Shown here in pieces: positions 61,665 to 64,000 of a DNA stretch of 64,000 bases. Under the pieces are notes generated by a model. It had not been told where the DNA came from, ran no database searches, and was given only the letters and a program-made list of their open reading frames with translations. The position numbers and the translations under genes were made by a program. Where the stretch lies: the NCBI RefSeq assembly GCF_023614235.1, contig NZ_CP094264.1, forward strand, positions 1,178,001-1,242,000, written 5' to 3'. Origin of the DNA: Streptomyces sp. MRC013. Its GTDB lineage: Bacteria > Actinomycetota > Actinomycetes > Streptomycetales > Streptomycetaceae. The stretch's first letter is position 1. Every line of letters begins with the position of its first letter.

Positions 61665-62488
61665 TCAGGCCCCCCGCGGGGCGCGGGCGAGCTGGCGGGA
61701 CTGGGCGACCAGGCGGTCGGCGCCGTCCCACACCTCGGCGTCCTCCTCCAGGAAGCCGCCGGCGAGGTTGCGGGTGGTGATGGAGACCCGCAGCGGTCCG
61801 GGCGCGGGCCGGCAGCGGATGTGCGCGGTGAGCTCGACGGTCGGCGTCCAGCCCGCGAGCCCCAGGTCGAAGGCGGTCGGGGGAGCGCGTCGACGGTCAG
61901 GAGCAGGGACAGCGGGTCGGGGTCGCGGCCGTCCGCGAGGCCGAACCAGCCGCGGATCTCCCCCTTGCCGGAGGGGGCGCCGACCGCCCAGCCGACGGTC
62001 GCCGGGTCGAGCCTGAGGTCGAGGAGCCGGGTGATCTCGGCGGCGCCGGGCAGCGGGGTCGGCGCGTCCGCCGGGCCGAAGCAGTGCTCGTAGGGCGGGA
62101 TCGCGGGCGGCTTGGCGCTGGTGCGCACGTCGTCGGGGAGGGCGTCGAGGTCGCCGTAGGTGGCGAGGAGGCGGATGCGTTCGGTCTCGGTGCCGTCCTG
62201 CGCGTACTGGAAGAGGGAGGCCTGGCCGGTCGAGAGCGTGCGCCCGGTGCGGACGGTCTCGGTGCGGATCACGGCGGGGCCGGGGAGCGAGGGCGCCAGG
62301 TAGTGGGCCGACACCGAGAAGGGGTGCGGGTGCGGCAGGGCGTCGCCGAGGGCCCGGCCCAGCAGGGCGAGCAGGTAGCCGCCGTTGACGACGCCGAATA
62401 TCGTCCAGTCGGCGGAGAGGTCCGCGGCGTAGACACCCGGCGTGCGCCGGGTCACCGCGGTGTCGCGGTCGAACTGGGTGCTGTCCAT
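61665..62488 (-). CDS. Acyl-CoA thioesterase (double hot-dog), apparently frameshifted
   Basis: A tesB-like thioesterase, about 274 residues if repaired. N-terminal hot-dog: FDRDTAVTRRTPGVYAADLSADWTIFGVVNGGYLLALLGRA; C-terminal hot-dog: AFDLGLAGWTPTVELTAHI...RNLAGGFLEEDAEVWD. The frame breaks at the G-run 61879-61883: five bases give DALPRPPS, six would give DALPPTAFDLG. The feature is 824 nt, one less than a multiple of three. ATG 62488. Substrate unknown. Confidence 0.85.
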
Positions 62489-62511
62489 GGCCGGAACGGT
62501 ACAACAACGCA

Positions 62512-63192
62512 TTACTGAGCGGTAGCTTTGCGGTCGGGCCCCTCGGTCGCCGAAGAGCGCCGGTTCCAGGCGCGCGGCGCCCGCCAGCGGTAGCGCAGCG
62601 CGAGCAGGCGCAGGGCGAACGCGGCGAGCGCGGCGACGGTGCTGGTGAGGGGGGTGAGCACCTCGAAGCGGATGAACAGCACGACCAGGGCCGAGCCGGC
62701 GATGGCCGGGACGGCGTACAGGTCCCGGTCCCAGCGCAGCAGGGAGGGGGCCTCGTTCGCCAGGACGTCCCGCAGGAGGCCGCCGCCGACGGCGGTCGCC
62801 ACCCCGAGGACGGCCGACTGCGTCAGGCCGAGCCCGTACTCGTACGCCTTGGTCGTGCCGGTCACGCAGAACAGCCCCAGCCCGGCGGCGTCGAAGGCGT
62901 TCACCGCCGTCTGGGTGCGCTCGACGACGGGGTGCAGGAAGAAGACCAGCGCCGTGGCGACCAGCGGCATGAGGAAGTAGCCGAGGTCGGTGAAGGCGGC
63001 GGGGGGCACCGCTCCGATGACCAGGTCGCGGAAGAGCCCCCCGCCCAGTGCGGTGACCTCGGCGAGGACGGCCATGCCGACCACGTCGAAGTTCCTGCGC
63101 ACGGCGAGGAGGGCGCCGGAGATGGCGAAGACGAAGATCCCCGCCAGTTCGAGGGAGTGGAGGACGGAGGGCGTGAACAGGTCCGGGAGCAC
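62512..63192 (-). CDS. Seven-TM trimeric intracellular cation channel (TRIC/UPF0126) protein
   Basis: A 226-residue membrane protein with two repeated UPF0126 units; each contains the GGG(L/F)xRD signature (ALGGGLFRDLVIG and AVGGGLLRDVLAN). Seven membrane segments. Bacterial TRIC proteins are cation channels. Start GTG 63192 (VLPDLFTPSVLHSLE); the upstream frame is Arg/Pro-rich and unlikely to be coding. Followed by the thioesterase after 23 bp. Confidence 0.9.
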   Translation of the reverse strand: MLPDLFTPSVLHSLELAGIFVFAISGALLAVRRNFDVVGMAVLAEVTALGGGLFRDLVIGAVPPAAFTDLGYFLMPLVATALVFFLHPVVERTQTAVNAFDAAGLGLFCVTGTTKAYEYGLGLTQSAVLGVATAVGGGLLRDVLANEAPSLLRWDRDLYAVPAIAGSALVVLFIRFEVLTPLTSTVAALAAFALRLLALRYRWRAPRAWNRRSSATEGPDRKATAQ

Positions 63193-63323
63193 CGCACCGT
63201 TGTACCGCGCGCGGCGCCCGGTGCGGTAGGACGGCCGGGGCGGCCCCGCCCGGCCCGCGGCGGAGAGGTCCGCCCGCGGCCCGGCCGGGGCCGCCCCGTC
63301 GGGCGGGCCCCGGCCGGTGCCCG

Positions 63324-64000
63324 CTACGCGCTCCCGGCGGCCTCCGGCCCGGGTCGCGCCGGGGACGCGGCCGTGCCGACCACCGCCTCCACGCCCGTGG
63401 GCCGGGTCAGGGGCAGCTCGCCGGACTCGATCTCGGCCGCGAAGTGGCACGCCACCCTGTGCCCGCCGCCCAGGTCCGTCAGCACCGGCCGCTCCTCGCC
63501 GCATCGGGGCTGCGCCCAGGGGCAGCGGGTGTGGAAGCGGCAGCCGGTCGGCGGGTTGGCCGGGGAGGGGAGGTCGCCGTGGAGGAGGATGCGCTCGCGG
63601 CGGTCCTCCACCTCCGGGTCCGGCACCGGGACGGCCGACATCAGGGCCCTGGTGTACGGGTGCTTCGGCGCCGCGTACAGCGCGTCGCTCGGCGCCTCCT
63701 CCACCAGGGAGCCCAGGTACATGACGCCGATGACGTCCGAGATGTGCCGGACGACGGCCAGGTCGTGGGCGATCACCAGGTAGGTGAGGCCCAGCTGCTC
63801 CTGGAGCTCCTCCAGCAGGTTGACGACCTGCGCCTGGATCGACACGTCCAGGGCCGACACGGGCTCGTCGCAGATGATGACGTCGGGCTCCAGCACGAGC
63901 GCCCTGGCGATGCCGATGCGCTGGCGCTGGCCCCCGGAGAACTCGTGCGGGTACCGCGACAGGGCGTTCGCCGGGAGGCCGACCCGCTGCAGGATCGCCT
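63324..64000 (-). CDS. Oligopeptide/dipeptide ABC transporter ATP-binding protein, C-terminal part
   Basis: The window ends inside the gene; the N-terminus with Walker A is beyond 64000. Seen are the ABC signature [18 protein letters not shown], Walker [13 protein letters not shown], the H-loop VIAHDLAVV, and the oligopeptide-transporter C-terminal Cys-rich domain ([21 protein letters not shown]), which is a [4Fe-4S]-like or zinc motif in DppF/OppF. It energises peptide uptake at the inner membrane. Stop TAG at 63324. Confidence 0.92.
   Translation of the reverse strand, partial: AILQRVGLPANALSRYPHEFSGGQRQRIGIARALVLEPDVIICDEPVSALDVSIQAQVVNLLEELQEQLGLTYLVIAHDLAVVRHISDVIGVMYLGSLVEEAPSDALYAAPKHPYTRALMSAVPVPDPEVEDRRERILLHGDLPSPANPPTGCRFHTRCPWAQPRCGEERPVLTDLGGGHRVACHFAAEIESGELPLTRPTGVEAVVGTAASPARPGPEAAGSA

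Overview
The window looks like chromosomal core DNA of a Streptomyces species or close relative. It has very high GC, third codon positions that are nearly all G/C, many GTG/TTG starts, conservon operons, an indirect Gln-tRNA pathway, and a gene order that I recall (from memory, not searched) as that of the S. coelicolor leuCD-gltX-cvn1-accB-ilvBNC-gatCAB-ligA region. I see no insertion sequence, prophage, CRISPR array, rRNA or replication origin.

Layout: 0-2.4 kb, leuD/leuC divergent from an IclR-type regulator (ndgR). 2.5-3.0 kb, five Glu/Gln tRNA genes. 3.1-6.7 kb, HAD hydrolase, gltX, a fumarylacetoacetase-like gene and a 59-codon ORF. 7.2-17.7 kb, two tandem four-gene conservons (cvnABCD twice). 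17.8-19.6 kb, accE/accB. 20.3-21.6 kb, a membrane protein with a Gly-rich tail. 21.7-27.3 kb, citramalate synthase behind a possible attenuator, ilvE, leuB, a small ORF and an AAC(2')-like acetyltransferase. 27.5-31.5 kb, proline catabolism (pruA, putB) divergent from its probable PucR-type regulator. 31.7-37.3 kb, serA, ilvC, ilvN, ilvB and the ilvB attenuator. 37.3-46.8 kb, a GGDEF/EAL protein, two oxidoreductases, a lipoprotein sugar dehydrogenase, a GNAT and an MMPL transporter. 47.0-55.4 kb, gatB, a small membrane protein, gatA, gatC, a second GGDEF/EAL protein and ligA. 55.4-64 kb, MetE-like protein, SDR, LOG-like protein, a gene remnant, mnmA, amidase, cysteine desulfurase, thioesterase, TRIC-like channel and the C-terminal part of an oligopeptide ABC ATPase.

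Functional themes. Branched-chain amino-acid synthesis dominates (leuCD, leuB, cimA, ilvE, ilvB, ilvN, ilvC) with two visible peptide-leader attenuators and a regulator with a palindromic candidate operator. The tRNA-Glu/tRNA-Gln cluster, gltX and gatCAB together are all the parts of indirect Gln-tRNA(Gln) synthesis. Cysteine desulfurase and MnmA form a tRNA-thiolation pair. Two c-di-GMP proteins flank the amino-acid and gat blocks.

The most striking observations are the two conservons, whose sensor genes are diverged while their cvnB and cvnD genes are almost or fully identical, which points to gene conversion or assembly collapse. Six conserved genes (cvnA of the second conservon, accE, cimA, serA, mnmA, thioesterase) are each broken by one base in a G/C homopolymer, most simply residual assembly indels. 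The 5' two-thirds of cimA uses codons unlike the rest of the gene.
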